A DNA stretch of 45,477 bases from an uncultured Thermosynechococcus sp. (GCF_938074695.1 NZ_CALJEM010000018.1:1-45477); one strand, 5' to 3'; counted from the stretch's first letter, positions 18,811-28,495 are shown. The notes: generated by a model from the sequence alone, not told the origin. Program-made: numbers and translations.

Positions 18811-20766
18811 TTAATCAACTGCTTCATAGTCTGTAACAACTGTTTCTTCATTATCGCTGATGATTGTGGCGTTACTATCTAAAACTTGAGTCGCTTGGGA
18901 ACTGATTGTGCCTCCATCCCTTGTTGGACTTGAGGTCATCATTGAACCACCCGCGGTTTGTTGATAAACCAGATTCCCCAACATCATCAAGGCCTGCTGC
19001 AGGTCTTCCATCCGCCGACGAATTTCCTCGGGGGTAATGTTGTCATCCACCATCGCCGCCTGCATCCTCTGAACCACCGGCTCAATGCGCGCCCGCAGAT
19101 CAGGGGTTAATGCGATGCCGGAGTTTTTAAGGGTAGATTCATAACTGTATAGCAAAGCATCGGCTTGGTTGCGCAGTTCGGCAATTTCTCTTTTGATTTG
19201 GTCTGCCTGGGCGTAGATCAGGGCTTCTTGGCGCATGCGCTCAATTTCCATGCTGCTGAGGCCACCGCGATTGGTAATACGCACACTTTGCTGCCGACCG
19301 GTGGCGCGATCAACGGCAGACACACTCAAAATGCCATTGGCATCAATATCAAATGTAACATCAATTTGCGGTACGCCGCGGGGGGCAGGGGCAATGCCTG
19401 TGAGTTCAAAGCAGGCCAGTTGTTGATTGTCCTTGGCCATGGGACGCTCCCCTTGATAGACAGCAATTTCAACCACGGTTTGACCATCGGTGGCAGTGGA
19501 AAAAGTCTGGGTTTTGCTGGTGGGGAGGGTGGTGTTGCGTTCAATAATTTTCGTAAAGACACCCCCCAGGGTTTCAATACCCAAGGAAAGGGGCGTAACG
19601 TCTAAAAGCAGCAGATCCTTAACAGTTGTTTCCTTGCTGAGAATACCGCCTTGAATTGCCGCACCAATGGCAACTGCTTCATCGGGATTGACAGAACGAT
19701 CGGGATTTTTGCCACAAAATTGCTTCACCAACTCTTGAATGGCGGGGATACGGGTGGAACCACCCACCAGCAATACCCGATCAATGTCCTGAACTGTGAG
19801 ACCTGCATCCGCGATCGCCTGCTGCATGGGTTCAAGGGTAGCCTGCACTAAATGGGCAGAAAGTTCCTCAAACTTACGGCGGGTGAGTTCTATTTCAAGG
19901 TGCTTGGGTCCCGTTGCATCGGCAGTAATAAAGGGCAGGTTAATCGAAGTGCTCAGGGTGCCCGATAACTCCACTTTTGCTTTTTCAGCAGCCTCACGCA
20001 GGCGTTGCAGTGCCATTTTGTCCTTAGAAAGATCAATTCCTTCTTGCTCCTTGAAAGAGGCCAAGAGCCAATCGAGAATACACTCATCAAAGTTATCGCC
20101 CCCTAGGTGGTTATTGCCTGCGGTGGAGCGCACTTCAAAAACCCCATCGCCCAGTTGGAGAATGGAGACATCAAAGGTGCCACCCCCCAAGTCAAACACT
20201 AGGATGGTTTGATCTTGATCCTGCTTATCAATGCCGTAGGCTAGGGAGGCGGCGGTTGGCTCGTTGATAATGCGTAGCACCTCAAGGCCGGCGATCGCCC
20301 CCGCATCTTTGGTGGCTTGGCGCTGGGCATCACTAAAATAGGCGGGCACCGTAATCACCGCTTGGGTGACGGGTTCCCCCAAATAGGCTTCCGCATCCTG
20401 TTTGAGCTTTTGCAGGATCATGGCGGAAATTTCTTGGGGGGTATAGGTGCGATCGCGAATTTGCACATTGACCATGCCATCGCGACCCGGCACGCAGGTA
20501 TAGGGTACACGGGCACGTTCTTCAGCAGTTTCCTCCCAGCGGCGGCCAATAAACCGCTTGATACTAAAAACCGTGTTTTCGGCATTGGTGACAGTTTGCC
20601 GCTTGGCGAGCTGACCCACCAACCGTTCACCCGATTTACCAAAAGCAACAATACTGGGGGTAGTGCGTCCGCCCTCAGCACTGGGGATCACGACGGGATT
20701 GCCCCCTTCTAGGACGGCCACACAACTGTTGGTGGTTCCAAGGTCAATGCCAATGACTTTACCCAT
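18811..20766 (-). CDS. dnaK: Hsp70 chaperone DnaK
   Basis: The 651-residue Hsp70 carries the ATPase signatures [16 protein letters not shown] (about 6-21), [13 protein letters not shown] and [14 protein letters not shown], followed by the substrate-binding domain with [11 protein letters not shown] and a helical lid. The C-terminus ends in VVTDYEAVD instead of the usual EEVD/DAEF-like tail. Cyanobacteria have several DnaK paralogues; I cannot decide from sequence alone whether this is the DnaK1 or DnaK2 type, and it is too short for DnaK3. No CIRCE element (TTAGCACTC-N9-GAGTGCTAA) is present in the 170 bases upstream; only a 6-bp inverted repeat (CAGACT/AGTCTG) lies in the leader. Confidence 0.96.
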   Translation of the reverse strand: MGKVIGIDLGTTNSCVAVLEGGNPVVIPSAEGGRTTPSIVAFGKSGERLVGQLAKRQTVTNAENTVFSIKRFIGRRWEETAEERARVPYTCVPGRDGMVNVQIRDRTYTPQEISAMILQKLKQDAEAYLGEPVTQAVITVPAYFSDAQRQATKDAGAIAGLEVLRIINEPTAASLAYGIDKQDQDQTILVFDLGGGTFDVSILQLGDGVFEVRSTAGNNHLGGDNFDECILDWLLASFKEQEGIDLSKDKMALQRLREAAEKAKVELSGTLSTSINLPFITADATGPKHLEIELTRRKFEELSAHLVQATLEPMQQAIADAGLTVQDIDRVLLVGGSTRIPAIQELVKQFCGKNPDRSVNPDEAVAIGAAIQGGILSKETTVKDLLLLDVTPLSLGIETLGGVFTKIIERNTTLPTSKTQTFSTATDGQTVVEIAVYQGERPMAKDNQQLACFELTGIAPAPRGVPQIDVTFDIDANGILSVSAVDRATGRQQSVRITNRGGLSSMEIERMRQEALIYAQADQIKREIAELRNQADALLYSYESTLKNSGIALTPDLRARIEPVVQRMQAAMVDDNITPEEIRRRMEDLQQALMMLGNLVYQQTAGGSMMTSSPTRDGGTISSQATQVLDSNATIISDNEETVVTDYEAVD

Positions 20767-20939
20767 AGCCCTAATTGCTCATGTCAAAGATGCGCTTTTA
20801 TTTTTAAGAGCAGACTGGCCGCAAAAAGTCTGACTCTTTGGTTAGAATGCCGCAATCACGATGCTATCGTAACACCTGAATTTAGAGCAAAACGGTTTAT
20901 CAATAATCTTAGGCAATTGGCACAGGGTTGACCACTGCT

Positions 20940-21479
20940 TTATTCGCGAATGAGCGCCACGGCCACACGGTCTTTTCCCTGATCAGTAATGGTTACCCGA
21001 ATATTGGGGCCAAAGAACGTCTGCATCTTGGCTTGCTTTGATTGCCACACCTCAAGGGGAACTGCTGGGGAGTCAAACTCTAAAACTAGTGTATAAGCAC
21101 CGTCTGTTAGGGTCTCGGCGATCGCCACCAACACAGGACGCTCGGCATCCGAGGGACTCAAGCCTAAACTGGCCAAGGTGCTATCCAGATGGGCTTCTTG
21201 ACCATAACGATAGCGGCTGACATCCTTGCGGATTTGAGTTTGAATGGGTGTGGCTTGGGCACGGCCAGCGATCGCCTCCGCCGTGGGCGGTTCACGATAG
21301 GGTACCGGTTTAAGTTCTGCCGCCTTTAAGGCCAATCCGCCCAGCAGTAGGGGCACGCCGTAGAAAAATCCGGCCAGATTCAACGTGGCATTTCCTGTGG
21401 CATAGGCCACCGCCCCCACCACGGTCAGCAGTGAACCGACCATTAGCCCCAACGTCCCTAGCGATACAGACCCTAACAT
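20940..21479 (-). CDS. DUF2854 membrane protein
   Basis: The 179-residue protein has two membrane segments at the N-terminus (about 5-27 and 35-52), then a soluble domain containing RKDVSRYRYGQEAHLD, and it matches the cyanobacteria/plastid family DUF2854. The role is unknown. It is the last gene of a leftward run and starts 13 bases after the YajQ-family gene. Confidence 0.82.
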   Translation of the reverse strand: MLGSVSLGTLGLMVGSLLTVVGAVAYATGNATLNLAGFFYGVPLLLGGLALKAAELKPVPYREPPTAEAIAGRAQATPIQTQIRKDVSRYRYGQEAHLDSTLASLGLSPSDAERPVLVAIAETLTDGAYTLVLEFDSPAVPLEVWQSKQAKMQTFFGPNIRVTITDQGKDRVAVALIRE

Positions 21480-21492
21480 GACCCTGCAATTC

Positions 21493-21984
21493 CTAGCGGT
21501 AATTTGTAAATTGTAACGGCACAGGGTAATCCTCCGTTTTCAGGCGTTGGATCACAGCTTGCAGATCATCCTTGGACTTGGCACTGACGCGCACCACATC
21601 CCCTTGGATCGCGGCCTGTACCTTCTTAAATTCACTGCGGATGAGTTTGCTAATTTCCTTGGCCAATTCTGGATTGATGCCGCGCCGCAATTTAATGAAC
21701 TGCTTGACCCGTTGACCGCCCGCTGCCTCCACAGGGCCATAGTCAAAAATTTTCAGAGACAACTGCCGCTTCGCCGCCTTTTGTTGCAGAATGGTATGCA
21801 CTGAGTTAAGGGTAAATTCACTCTCAGTGTGAATCGTCAGTCCTTCCTTGGTCAATTCAAGGGTGGTGTGGGTATCCTTGAGGTCATAGCGGGCTTTAAT
21901 CTCTCGCTCCGTTTGATCCACAGCATTGACCAGCTCCTGCCAGTCGAAATCACTCACAATATCAAAAGAAAACGTGCTTGCCAT
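21493..21984 (-). CDS. YajQ-family nucleotide-binding protein
   Basis: The 163-residue protein is a clear YajQ (UPF0234) member: [20 protein letters not shown] at the N-terminus, [11 protein letters not shown], and an ending [12 protein letters not shown]. The fold is two ferredoxin-like halves. YajQ homologues in Xanthomonas bind cyclic di-GMP, but other members were described as nucleic-acid or GTP binding, so the ligand here is unproven. It begins two bases after the ABC binding-protein gene and is probably cotranscribed with it. Confidence 0.93.
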   Translation of the reverse strand: MASTFSFDIVSDFDWQELVNAVDQTEREIKARYDLKDTHTTLELTKEGLTIHTESEFTLNSVHTILQQKAAKRQLSLKIFDYGPVEAAGGQRVKQFIKLRRGINPELAKEISKLIRSEFKKVQAAIQGDVVRVSAKSKDDLQAVIQRLKTEDYPVPLQFTNYR

Positions 21985-21986
21985 GC

Positions 21987-23273
21987 TTAGGGTGTTTGGG
22001 GATTCACTTGACCAACGATCTTTAATTTACCGTCATCGGTAACCTGCCAAATATCATAGATCCCAACAACATCGCCATTTTCATCTATATCCACGTTACC
22101 ACTGGCTCCTTGGTAGTTGATTTCTTTCCCTTCTCGCAGGAGGGCTAGGGCTGTACACACATCATCCACCTCTTCGCCAGGCGGATTGGCCACATCGCGC
22201 ACTTTGCTGCGAATCCCTTCCCCCGTATTCTGCCCTGCGGCCTGGGCAGCCAGAACCAATAGAGCGGCGGCATCCCAAGTCTGAGCGCCAAAGGCAGGGA
22301 GATCACCGCCTTTTTGGGTGCGCCACAGTTCCTGTAGGCGGCTTAGGGCTTTGCCATTGGCACCGGGGACTGTTCCCTTAGCGCCAGCAATAATGTATTT
22401 GCCATCGGCGGTACGCCCCACCTGCTCCGGAAAACTTTCGGACTTCACACCATCGGTGAGGAGAATGGCCACGTTCTGGGTCAGACCTTGCTCAAAGGCG
22501 GACTTCAGTAGGAGACTTCCTGTTTCGGGGTACACAATGGCCACCACGGCATCGGGTTTACCCCCAAAGGCAGCTGCGGCTTCGGTTGTAAAGGTCGTTG
22601 CCCGCTCATCATAACGGGTAGGGCGATCCTCATTAATGACTGTCCCGCCCAAGGCTTTGAAGGCACGAGTAAATTCCTGCTCAAAGCTACGGCCATAGTC
22701 GTTGTTGATCACCACCGTGGCCACCCGCTGATACCCCTCTTTTTTGGCCAGTTGGGCAAGGGCTTGGGCTTGGTAATTGTCAGGGGGAGCGGTGCGTGCC
22801 CAATAGCCGTTAAAGTCCCCTTTCTTGGCGCGTTCTGTCAGGAGGGTACTGGTGCTACCGGGGGAAATGAGCATGACGCGACCCCGCGTGGCAATATCTG
22901 CGGCGGCATTGGAGACACTGCTGCCAAAGGAGCCAACAACGCCCGCGACGCGGTCAATCTCCACCAACTTGGTCATGGCTTCAGCGCCGGCAGCAGGATT
23001 GGATTGATCATCGGCCGCAATGAGCGTGACAGGTTTGCCGTTGACACCGCCACAGGCATTTACCGTTTCCACCAGCAGGGGCACCACTTCAGCAATGGGG
23101 GTTCCCACCGAGGCCAAATCACCCGTTGAGGGCAATAGGGAGCCAATGCGCAGTCCTTCAGCGGTTGGGGCAGTGGTGGTAGTGTCCGCCTCGCAGGCAC
23201 CAACAGTAAAGAGAAGGAGTAACCCTGCAAAAATCTTTACGGCTGCCCATCCACTCGACGACTGTTGACCCAT
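21987..23273 (-). CDS. ABC transporter amino-acid-type binding lipoprotein
   Basis: The product is a 428-residue periplasmic binding protein of the Leu/Ile/Val (type 1 fold) family. A signal peptide ends in the lipobox VGAC with Cys27, so the mature protein is anchored to the membrane by lipid. Family segments include [33 protein letters not shown] and [18 protein letters not shown]. It resembles cyanobacterial NatB, the binding protein of the N-I neutral amino acid transporter, but urea- and branched-chain-binding relatives are close, so the ligand is open. No permease or ATPase gene is adjacent. YajQ and DUF2854 genes follow at two and 13 bases. Confidence 0.85.
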   Translation of the reverse strand: MGQQSSSGWAAVKIFAGLLLLFTVGACEADTTTTAPTAEGLRIGSLLPSTGDLASVGTPIAEVVPLLVETVNACGGVNGKPVTLIAADDQSNPAAGAEAMTKLVEIDRVAGVVGSFGSSVSNAAADIATRGRVMLISPGSTSTLLTERAKKGDFNGYWARTAPPDNYQAQALAQLAKKEGYQRVATVVINNDYGRSFEQEFTRAFKALGGTVINEDRPTRYDERATTFTTEAAAAFGGKPDAVVAIVYPETGSLLLKSAFEQGLTQNVAILLTDGVKSESFPEQVGRTADGKYIIAGAKGTVPGANGKALSRLQELWRTQKGGDLPAFGAQTWDAAALLVLAAQAAGQNTGEGIRSKVRDVANPPGEEVDDVCTALALLREGKEINYQGASGNVDIDENGDVVGIYDIWQVTDDGKLKIVGQVNPQTP

Positions 23274-23360
23274 AGGAATTTACCCTCAACCCTCACAATT
23301 TGCCAGAATGCTACTGCAACTGGGGACATCTTGCAATCCGCGGAGACGATGGCTTAGCCC

Positions 23361-23388
23361 AAAAAAAGGAGCCAGATGCGGCACTCCG
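23361..23388 (-). terminator. Probable intrinsic terminator of the Pro-rich gene
   Basis: On the minus strand a GC-rich imperfect hairpin (GGAG...GCC / GGC...TCC) is followed directly by seven T residues (plus-strand A run 23361-23367). It lies between the stop of the gene at 23434 and the start of the binding-protein gene, so it would separate the two transcripts. The stem is short and bulged. Confidence 0.45.
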
Positions 23389-23433
23389 CCATCAACAGCC
23401 CCTTTGTATCCAATGCTCTGTGGATTAATTTTC

Positions 23434-23772
23434 CTAGGTAGAGGGACGAACTTGCCGCGCCATATCCAAGAATGCAGCCATATTGGCACCTGGCCGACGA
23501 CGGGCAAAACGGGTGTAGGGAACACTGGGGGCGACAGGGGTAGGTGTGGGTTCTGCCGGAGCTGTAAGGATGGGCGTGGGTGCTGCGGCAACGGGCTGAG
23601 CGGGTTGAGGAGCAGGTTCCGCCGCTTTAGTAGGGGTTGCCGGTGTAGCAGGGACAGCTTTGCCTTCGTCTAATTCAATGTAGAATTCGCCCTTTTTGCC
23701 CAAACCAAAGAGTTTCGCGATCGCCCCGAATAGGCCGAAAATAGCACCAAAGAGTTTCTTCAGCAGATTCAT
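23434..23772 (-). CDS. Small Pro/Ala-rich hypothetical protein with hydrophobic N-terminus
   Basis: The 112-residue product starts with an amphipathic, Phe/Leu/Lys-rich segment (MNLLKKLFGAIFGLFGAIAK) that could insert into or lie on a membrane. A short conserved-looking strand (GEFYIELDEGKA), a Pro/Ala/Thr linker and a basic end (YTRFARRRPGANMAAFLDMA) follow. Function is unknown; the layout suggests a membrane-attached tether. ATG 23772 is chosen because GGGAGG stands eight bases upstream. Confidence 0.7.
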   Translation of the reverse strand: MNLLKKLFGAIFGLFGAIAKLFGLGKKGEFYIELDEGKAVPATPATPTKAAEPAPQPAQPVAAAPTPILTAPAEPTPTPVAPSVPYTRFARRRPGANMAAFLDMARQVRPST

Positions 23773-24073
23773 CTCAAAGCCTCCCAAGCGGTCTTGTGAG
23801 TAAGGGAATGTGAGGATACAGCCCCAAGTGGCAATTCTGAAGCTGTTGAGACTTTATTATCGAACGGTGGGGGGCACCAATCAACCTGAGAATGGCTGTG
23901 CAGCCCTTGTCTATAAGTATGGGATCTATCAAGGGGAGATCAACCTCTGCGTTTTCCCGTTTTCAGGGCGTGCCTCCATGGGAAAAGGACTCTAACTCAA
24001 TGTGGAAAGTCTGAGGGCGCTTGTGTTACATTTTTCAAAGAAAGCAGCGGTTTCGCAGGACTAATCATTACCT
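23773..24073. other. Divergent intergenic region before petB
   Basis: About 300 bases separate the divergent Pro-rich gene and petB. A forward 61-codon open frame (23810-23995) has no recognisable features and is probably chance. Possible -10 boxes for petB are TATAAG (23912-23917) and TTACAT near 24027, neither with a good -35. No RNA gene was recognised. Confidence 0.3.
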
Positions 24074-24721
24074 ATGAGCAAAGTTTACGACTGGTTTGAG
24101 GAACGCCTGGAAATTCAGGCGATCGCCGATGACATTACCAGCAAATATGTACCACCCCATGTAAACATTTTTTACTGTCTAGGTGGTATCACTCTCACCT
24201 GTTTTTTAATCCAATTTGCCACGGGCTTTGCCATGACGTTTTACTACAAACCCACCGTGGCTGAAGCCTTTGCCTCTGTGCAGTACATCATGAATGAAGT
24301 CAGCTTTGGCTGGTTGATCCGCTCTATTCACAAGTGGTCCGCCAGCATGATGGTGTTGATGATGATTCTGCACGTCTTTCGCGTCTATCTCACCGGTGGC
24401 TTCAAGAAACCCCGCGAACTCACTTGGGTAACGGGTGTGGTTTTGGCGGTGATTACCGTCAGTTTTGGTGTCACGGGCTACTCCCTGCCTTGGGATCAAG
24501 TGGGCTATTGGGCGGTCAAAATTGTTTCCGGTATCCCTGCGGCGATTCCCGTGGTGGGCGATCAACTGGTGGAACTAATACGTGGGGGTGAAAGTGTTGG
24601 TCAAGCAACCCTCACTCGCTTCTATAGCTTGCACACCTTTGTGCTGCCCTGGTCAATCGCCGTCTTTATGCTGATGCACTTCCTGATGATTCGCAAACAG
24701 GGCATTTCGGGTCCCCTGTAA
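24074..24721 (+). CDS. petB: Cytochrome b6
   Basis: PetB is the di-heme core subunit of the thylakoid cytochrome b6f complex. The 215-residue product has four membrane segments, Cys35 (in NIFYCLGG), which carries the covalently bound heme cn, and the conserved histidines of segments 2 and 4 (for example the [15 protein letters not shown] and LHTFVLPW regions). Length is exactly that of cyanobacterial cytochrome b6. petD follows after 105 bases, and the pair ends in a strong intrinsic terminator. Confidence 0.99.
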   Translation: MSKVYDWFEERLEIQAIADDITSKYVPPHVNIFYCLGGITLTCFLIQFATGFAMTFYYKPTVAEAFASVQYIMNEVSFGWLIRSIHKWSASMMVLMMILHVFRVYLTGGFKKPRELTWVTGVVLAVITVSFGVTGYSLPWDQVGYWAVKIVSGIPAAIPVVGDQLVELIRGGESVGQATLTRFYSLHTFVLPWSIAVFMLMHFLMIRKQGISGPL

Positions 24722-24826
24722 GCTTAGCATCAAGAAATGTAACAGAGCCTGCTATTTTCGGCGGTTCCACTTGTTATGCTCCAGATAATCTCCCCCTTGC
24801 TGAACCTCTAGGAGAACGATTGATTT

Positions 24827-25312
24827 ATGGCAAAAGTTTTGAAAAAGCCTGATTTAACGAATCCGGCGCTGCGGGCAAAACTGAAGAAAGGCATGGGTCA
24901 CAACTACTACGGCGAACCTGCTTGGCCCAATGACCTGCTCTATATCTTCCCGGTGGTAATTATGGGCACGATCGCCCTTGTGGTTGGTCTGGCGGTGATG
25001 GATCCTGCCATGGTCGGTGAACCGGCGGATCCCTTTGCCACCCCCTTGGAAATTTTGCCGGAGTGGTACCTCTATCCCACCTTCCAGATTTTCCGGGTAG
25101 TGCCCAACAAGCTGCTGGGCGTCCTCATAAATGCCTCGATTCCCTTGGGCTTGATGCTAATTCCTTTCATTGAAAGCGTCAACAAGTTTCAAAATCCCTT
25201 CCGCCGTCCGGTAGCCATGACGGTCTTCCTCTTTGGCACATTGGTGACGCTGTGGCTGGGTATTGGTGCTACTCTTCCTTTGGATAAGTCCCTAACCCTA
25301 GGTCTGTTCTAG
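24827..25312 (+). CDS. petD: Cytochrome b6f subunit IV
   Basis: PetD corresponds to the C-terminal half of mitochondrial cytochrome b and helps form the quinol-oxidation site. The 161-residue product has three membrane segments and the Qo-site PEWY motif at 78-81 ([15 protein letters not shown]). It carries the usual cyanobacterial opening [14 protein letters not shown]. The 105-base petB-petD gap has no clear terminator, so the two are most likely one transcript ending at 25370. Confidence 0.99.
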   Translation: MAKVLKKPDLTNPALRAKLKKGMGHNYYGEPAWPNDLLYIFPVVIMGTIALVVGLAVMDPAMVGEPADPFATPLEILPEWYLYPTFQIFRVVPNKLLGVLINASIPLGLMLIPFIESVNKFQNPFRRPVAMTVFLFGTLVTLWLGIGATLPLDKSLTLGLF

Positions 25313-25339
25313 GAATTTTAGACAACACTTCAGTTACTT

Positions 25340-25370
25340 GCGCATCTGGCGATCGCTGGATGCGCTTTTT
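25340..25370 (+). terminator. Intrinsic terminator of petB-petD
   Basis: The stem GCGCATC (25340-25346) pairs with GATGCGC (25359-25365). The loop contains a HIP1 octamer that can itself fold, and T5 follows at 25366-25370. It stands 28 bases after the petD stop. Its last two T residues are also part of the stop codon (TTA, 25369-25371) of the convergent LabA-like gene. Confidence 0.85.
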
Positions 25371-25899
25371 AGTTGGCGTTTTGCAGGTCAATTTTTTCAA
25401 TAAAGGGGCGAATCTCATTGAGATCAATGTAGCGATCGGTGGCATTGCGCAGTTCACGGGCAATCATTCCTTCGGTGGAAACAACCGTGATGTGGGTATT
25501 TTTGGAGCGCAAGAGTTCAATCGCCCGCTCAAAATCACCATCGCCACTAAAAAGAACGACGCGATCGTACTGGCCGACCGTGTTAAACATATCAATCACG
25601 ATTTCAATATCTAAATTAGCCTTTTGATAATACTTGCCGAGGGTTTCATCGTAATATTCTTTCAACAGTTTTGTGCGCACGGTATAACCAAGGTTGATCA
25701 AGGCATCGCGAAACGAGCGTTGATCTTGGGTATCTTTGATACCGGTATACCAAAAAGCATTGACCAATACGATGTTGGGATCGCGGGTGAAGAATTCAAG
25801 AACACGACGGGGATCGAAAAACCAGCCGTTTTTTTGCTGGGCATAGAACATGTTATTCCCATCGATGAAAATTGAGAGTCGTTCTTGATGGGGAAGCAT
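25369..25899 (-). CDS. LabA/DUF88-family NYN-domain protein
   Basis: The 176-residue product is a NYN-domain protein (PIN-like ribonuclease fold): the acidic motif IFIDGNNMF (Asp13), the central NLDIEIVIDMF and the LFSGDGDFERAIELL segment give the acidic residues expected to bind metal. It belongs to the LabA group; LabA of Synechococcus elongatus PCC 7942 acts in circadian output feedback. Whether this copy has that role or is a general RNase is not shown, since cyanobacteria carry several paralogues. It is convergent with petD, and its stop overlaps the petBD terminator. Confidence 0.85.
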   Translation of the reverse strand: MLPHQERLSIFIDGNNMFYAQQKNGWFFDPRRVLEFFTRDPNIVLVNAFWYTGIKDTQDQRSFRDALINLGYTVRTKLLKEYYDETLGKYYQKANLDIEIVIDMFNTVGQYDRVVLFSGDGDFERAIELLRSKNTHITVVSTEGMIARELRNATDRYIDLNEIRPFIEKIDLQNAN

Positions 25900-26221
25900 A
25901 ATAGGGAGAACCTATAGATGACTTGTGTAATGGGACAACAATGAATAGCGGTTGGAGTTGTCTGCAGGTTGTATAGATTCTATAGAGTAAAGTTTATAGC
26001 CATTCAGGGTAGTAAAGAAGAAACTACTGCATAGAAAGAGGTCAAAGGTAATAGGCACAGCGATCGCAAATAATAAGTGAAATAAAGCTGGCCTAATAGT
26101 TCAATGGGAACACTTTTAAGAAAAGAAAAATTTGTTAACGCATTATTTAACACTGCAATCTATTTTAATAGAACTCCATAGCAGGTGCCATAGTTTTTCG
26201 GCGATCGGCCGTTCAAGTCCT
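25900..26221. other. AT-rich intergenic region upstream of the LabA-like gene
   Basis: No open frame of note. It contains a 13-base palindrome TATAGATTCTATA (25972-25984), placed where a leftward promoter or operator for the LabA-like gene could be, and a single HIP1 site near 26062. The GTTCAAGTCC at 26212-26221 looks like a tRNA T-arm, but no tRNA folds around it. Confidence 0.3.
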
Positions 26222-26243
26222 AAAAAAGGGGGCGCTGCCCCCC
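26222..26243 (-). terminator. Intrinsic terminator of the secreted-protein gene
   Basis: Read on the minus strand, a near-perfect G/C hairpin (GGGGGGC AGC GCCCCC region, 26228-26243) is followed by six T residues (plus-strand A run 26222-26227). It lies 25 bases beyond the stop of the leftward gene ending at 26268. Confidence 0.85.
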
Positions 26244-26267
26244 ATTGCTAACTTTATCCCACAAGTT

Positions 26268-26741
26268 TCAATACAGCGCACGTACTGGTGGAGGCGGCAC
26301 GACTGCAGGGGGGGGTGGGGGGGTAAACAAGGGCTGCTGCGGGGGGGGTAGTGGTGACTCTACCATCAAATTGCAAGGAAAGGGCGTGCCATACATCGAG
26401 GTGCAGAAGGGACTATCGAGATCGCGGGTGCGGATAGGGGGTTGACTACTTTGCTGATACCAGGCATCGGTGGAGAGATAGTTGATTCGCCGCGCCCGAT
26501 GAATGATGTCATTATCGCGATAGGTGGGCGCACCGAACACAAAAGAAGCATCGCCAGCGATCGACTCATCCTGCCAGTACCCTTGACTGCCATCAACGCG
26601 TTCAAAAGCTTGGGGCAAGGTAGGCTGAGTTATAGGCAATTGTTGGGGATCAATGGGTTGGCGGCGGCTTTGGGCAGTTGCCGGAGCGACCATCGCTGCC
26701 AGCATTGCCACGCATACCAGCGGCACAAGTTTCATGCCCAT
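26268..26741 (-). CDS. Secreted Pro-rich hypothetical protein
   Basis: The 157-residue product has a typical signal peptide (MGMKLVPLVCVAMLAAMVAPATAQ, cleavage near ATA-Q at 24; only part is quoted elsewhere). The mature part is soluble, has two Cys residues (FCTSMYGTPFPC) that could form a disulfide, and ends in a poly-proline stretch (PPPQQPLFTPPPPPAVVPPP). No domain is recognised. The ATG at 26741 has GGAG eight bases upstream; ATG 26735 is an alternative. It has its own terminator at 26222-26243. Confidence 0.75.
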   Translation of the reverse strand: MGMKLVPLVCVAMLAAMVAPATAQSRRQPIDPQQLPITQPTLPQAFERVDGSQGYWQDESIAGDASFVFGAPTYRDNDIIHRARRINYLSTDAWYQQSSQPPIRTRDLDSPFCTSMYGTPFPCNLMVESPLPPPQQPLFTPPPPPAVVPPPPVRALY

Positions 26742-26926
26742 AGGTTTATCTCCATAAGCGTTTTACACTTCGGCAACAGTGACAGGTCTAAAAGCCCCTA
26801 GGCATCATAGAGTGTCTTGCTTAAAATTATTCTAAATTGACTCTTCTAGCTATCCCTAGGAGACTGTGCCGCTTTTTGGGCAACAGTTGGATTGCTCGAA
26901 AATTGGTTCCCAGCTTGAGCCGGTGA

Positions 26927-28378
26927 ATGTCCGATACCCATTTGGCGGCCATACGGGCTGCGATGCGCCAATACTGGGGCTATTCTGAGTTGCGATCGCC
27001 CCAAGCCGAGGTGATGACAGCACTCTTACAACGGCGGGATGCCTTAATCGTCCTCCCCACCGGAGCGGGCAAAAGTCTCTGCTTTCAGTTGCCAGCACTC
27101 CTTCAAGGGGGATTGACGCTGGTGATCTCGCCGCTGCTTGCGCTCATGGAAAATCAAGTGGGGGAATTGCGGCAACGGGGTCTTGCTGCCGCAGCCTACC
27201 ATAGTGAACTGCCCAGCAGTCAACGACGTCAGATTCTCTCACATCTTAGGGACTACCGTTTGCTCTATCTCTCCCCAGAGTCGCTATTTTCTAACCCCCT
27301 TTGGCAACACCTCTGTTCATCCCAGGTGTGGCTCAATGGCTTGATTGTGGATGAAGCCCATTGCCTTGTCCAGTGGGGCGATCGCTTTCGGCCGGTCTAT
27401 CGGCGCTTAGGAACAGTGCGACCTGCTCTGCGTCAATGCAAACCGCACCACCCACGGCTGGCGATCGCTGCTTTTACGGCCACTGCCGATTCCAATGCCC
27501 AACGCATCCTCATTGAGGTTTTAGGTCTAGAGCAGCCTGTGCAGATCATTCACAGCCCCTATCGTGCCAATCTCCATTTAACTGTACGTTCTGTGTGGAG
27601 TCGGGGGTATCGCCGCCATTGCCTCCAGCAATTTCTCAAGCAGCAGGGGAAAACCTCTGGATTGATCTATGCCCGCACCCGCCGCGACTGTGAGACCCTA
27701 GCCACTTGGCTACAGGAGCAGGGATACCGCACCACCCCTTACCATGGCGGACTGCCAGCAGCACAGCGACGCCAAATTGAGACGGATTGGCTGCAGGACA
27801 AACTCCCCTTTGTGGTCTGTACCAATGCCTTTGGTATGGGGGTCAATAAACCCAATGTGCGTTGGATCTGCCACTATCAACCGCCCCTGCAACTCAGTGA
27901 ATATCTCCAAGAGGTAGGACGCGCTGGGCGAGATGGTCAGCCGGCTCAAGCCCTAGCTCTGGTGAGCGATCGCTGGGGTTTGGATCGCGAAGATCAACAG
28001 CGTTGGCAGTTTTTTCAGCGCCACAGTCAAGACACTTACAATCGCGCCATGGCACTTCAGGCGTCTCTGCCCCTCAGGGGCAATCTTCAACAACTGCGGC
28101 AACAGTGGCCTGAGGTGGAATTAACATTGGCACTCCTGCATCAACAGGGTGCCCTGCGCTGGCAGGATCCCTTTCACTATTGCCGTCAACCCCTAACACA
28201 GGTGCCACCCCTGCCCAAAGCGACGCAGGAACAATTAATGCAAGAGTTTCTCTACTACCGCGGCTGCCGCTGGCGGTTTCTCCTCCAAGCCTTTGGTTTT
28301 GCCCCTGAGGCAGCCGAATGGCGTTGTGGTCATTGCGATCGCTGTGAGCAGCTCACCAAGGCCGGTAAACCACGGTGA
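26927..28378 (+). CDS. recQ: RecQ-family DNA helicase (short form)
   Basis: This superfamily 2 helicase of 483 residues has Walker A LPTGAGKS (43-50), a DEAH box (VDEAH, about residue 143), the SAT-like FTATAD motif and the NAFGMGVNKPNVRW and GRAGRDG motifs of the second domain. Near the C-terminus a Cys (YYRGCRW) and CGHCDRC form the RecQ zinc-binding site. The winged-helix and HRDC domains of full-length E. coli RecQ (about 610 residues) are absent, as I recall for other cyanobacterial RecQ proteins. The role is inferred to be recombination and fork repair. Confidence 0.92.
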   Translation: MSDTHLAAIRAAMRQYWGYSELRSPQAEVMTALLQRRDALIVLPTGAGKSLCFQLPALLQGGLTLVISPLLALMENQVGELRQRGLAAAAYHSELPSSQRRQILSHLRDYRLLYLSPESLFSNPLWQHLCSSQVWLNGLIVDEAHCLVQWGDRFRPVYRRLGTVRPALRQCKPHHPRLAIAAFTATADSNAQRILIEVLGLEQPVQIIHSPYRANLHLTVRSVWSRGYRRHCLQQFLKQQGKTSGLIYARTRRDCETLATWLQEQGYRTTPYHGGLPAAQRRQIETDWLQDKLPFVVCTNAFGMGVNKPNVRWICHYQPPLQLSEYLQEVGRAGRDGQPAQALALVSDRWGLDREDQQRWQFFQRHSQDTYNRAMALQASLPLRGNLQQLRQQWPEVELTLALLHQQGALRWQDPFHYCRQPLTQVPPLPKATQEQLMQEFLYYRGCRWRFLLQAFGFAPEAAEWRCGHCDRCEQLTKAGKPR

Positions 28379-28424
28379 ATTCACAAATTTGCTTCATAGA
28401 ACTTTGTGTACACTGGCACATAGG

Positions 28425-28463
28425 GCGGTACCGCTACCGCTTCCCAAAGGCTTCGCAGAAGGC
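28425..28463. repeat. Short palindromic/repeat cluster before the 28496 gene
   Basis: The perfect palindrome GCGGTACCGC (28425-28434) is followed by a tandem copy of TACCGC (28429-28434, 28435-28440) and by the small inverted repeat CTTC-GCA-GAAG (about 28451-28461). It is the only such cluster in the 117-base spacer between recQ and the next gene, and may be a small dispersed repeat or a regulatory site. Confidence 0.35.
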
Positions 28464-28495
28464 GATTCTATTGCTACACACTAGGGGTTGCGGAC

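Noticed and set aside
20767-20939. CIRCE/HrcA operator before dnaK
   Set aside because: Looked for TTAGCACTC-N9-GAGTGCTAA and found nothing close; only a 6-bp inverted repeat is present.
26180-26240. tRNA-like GTTCAAGTCC sequence
   Set aside because: No acceptor, D or anticodon arm can be formed around it; the adjacent GC stem is the terminator of the leftward gene.
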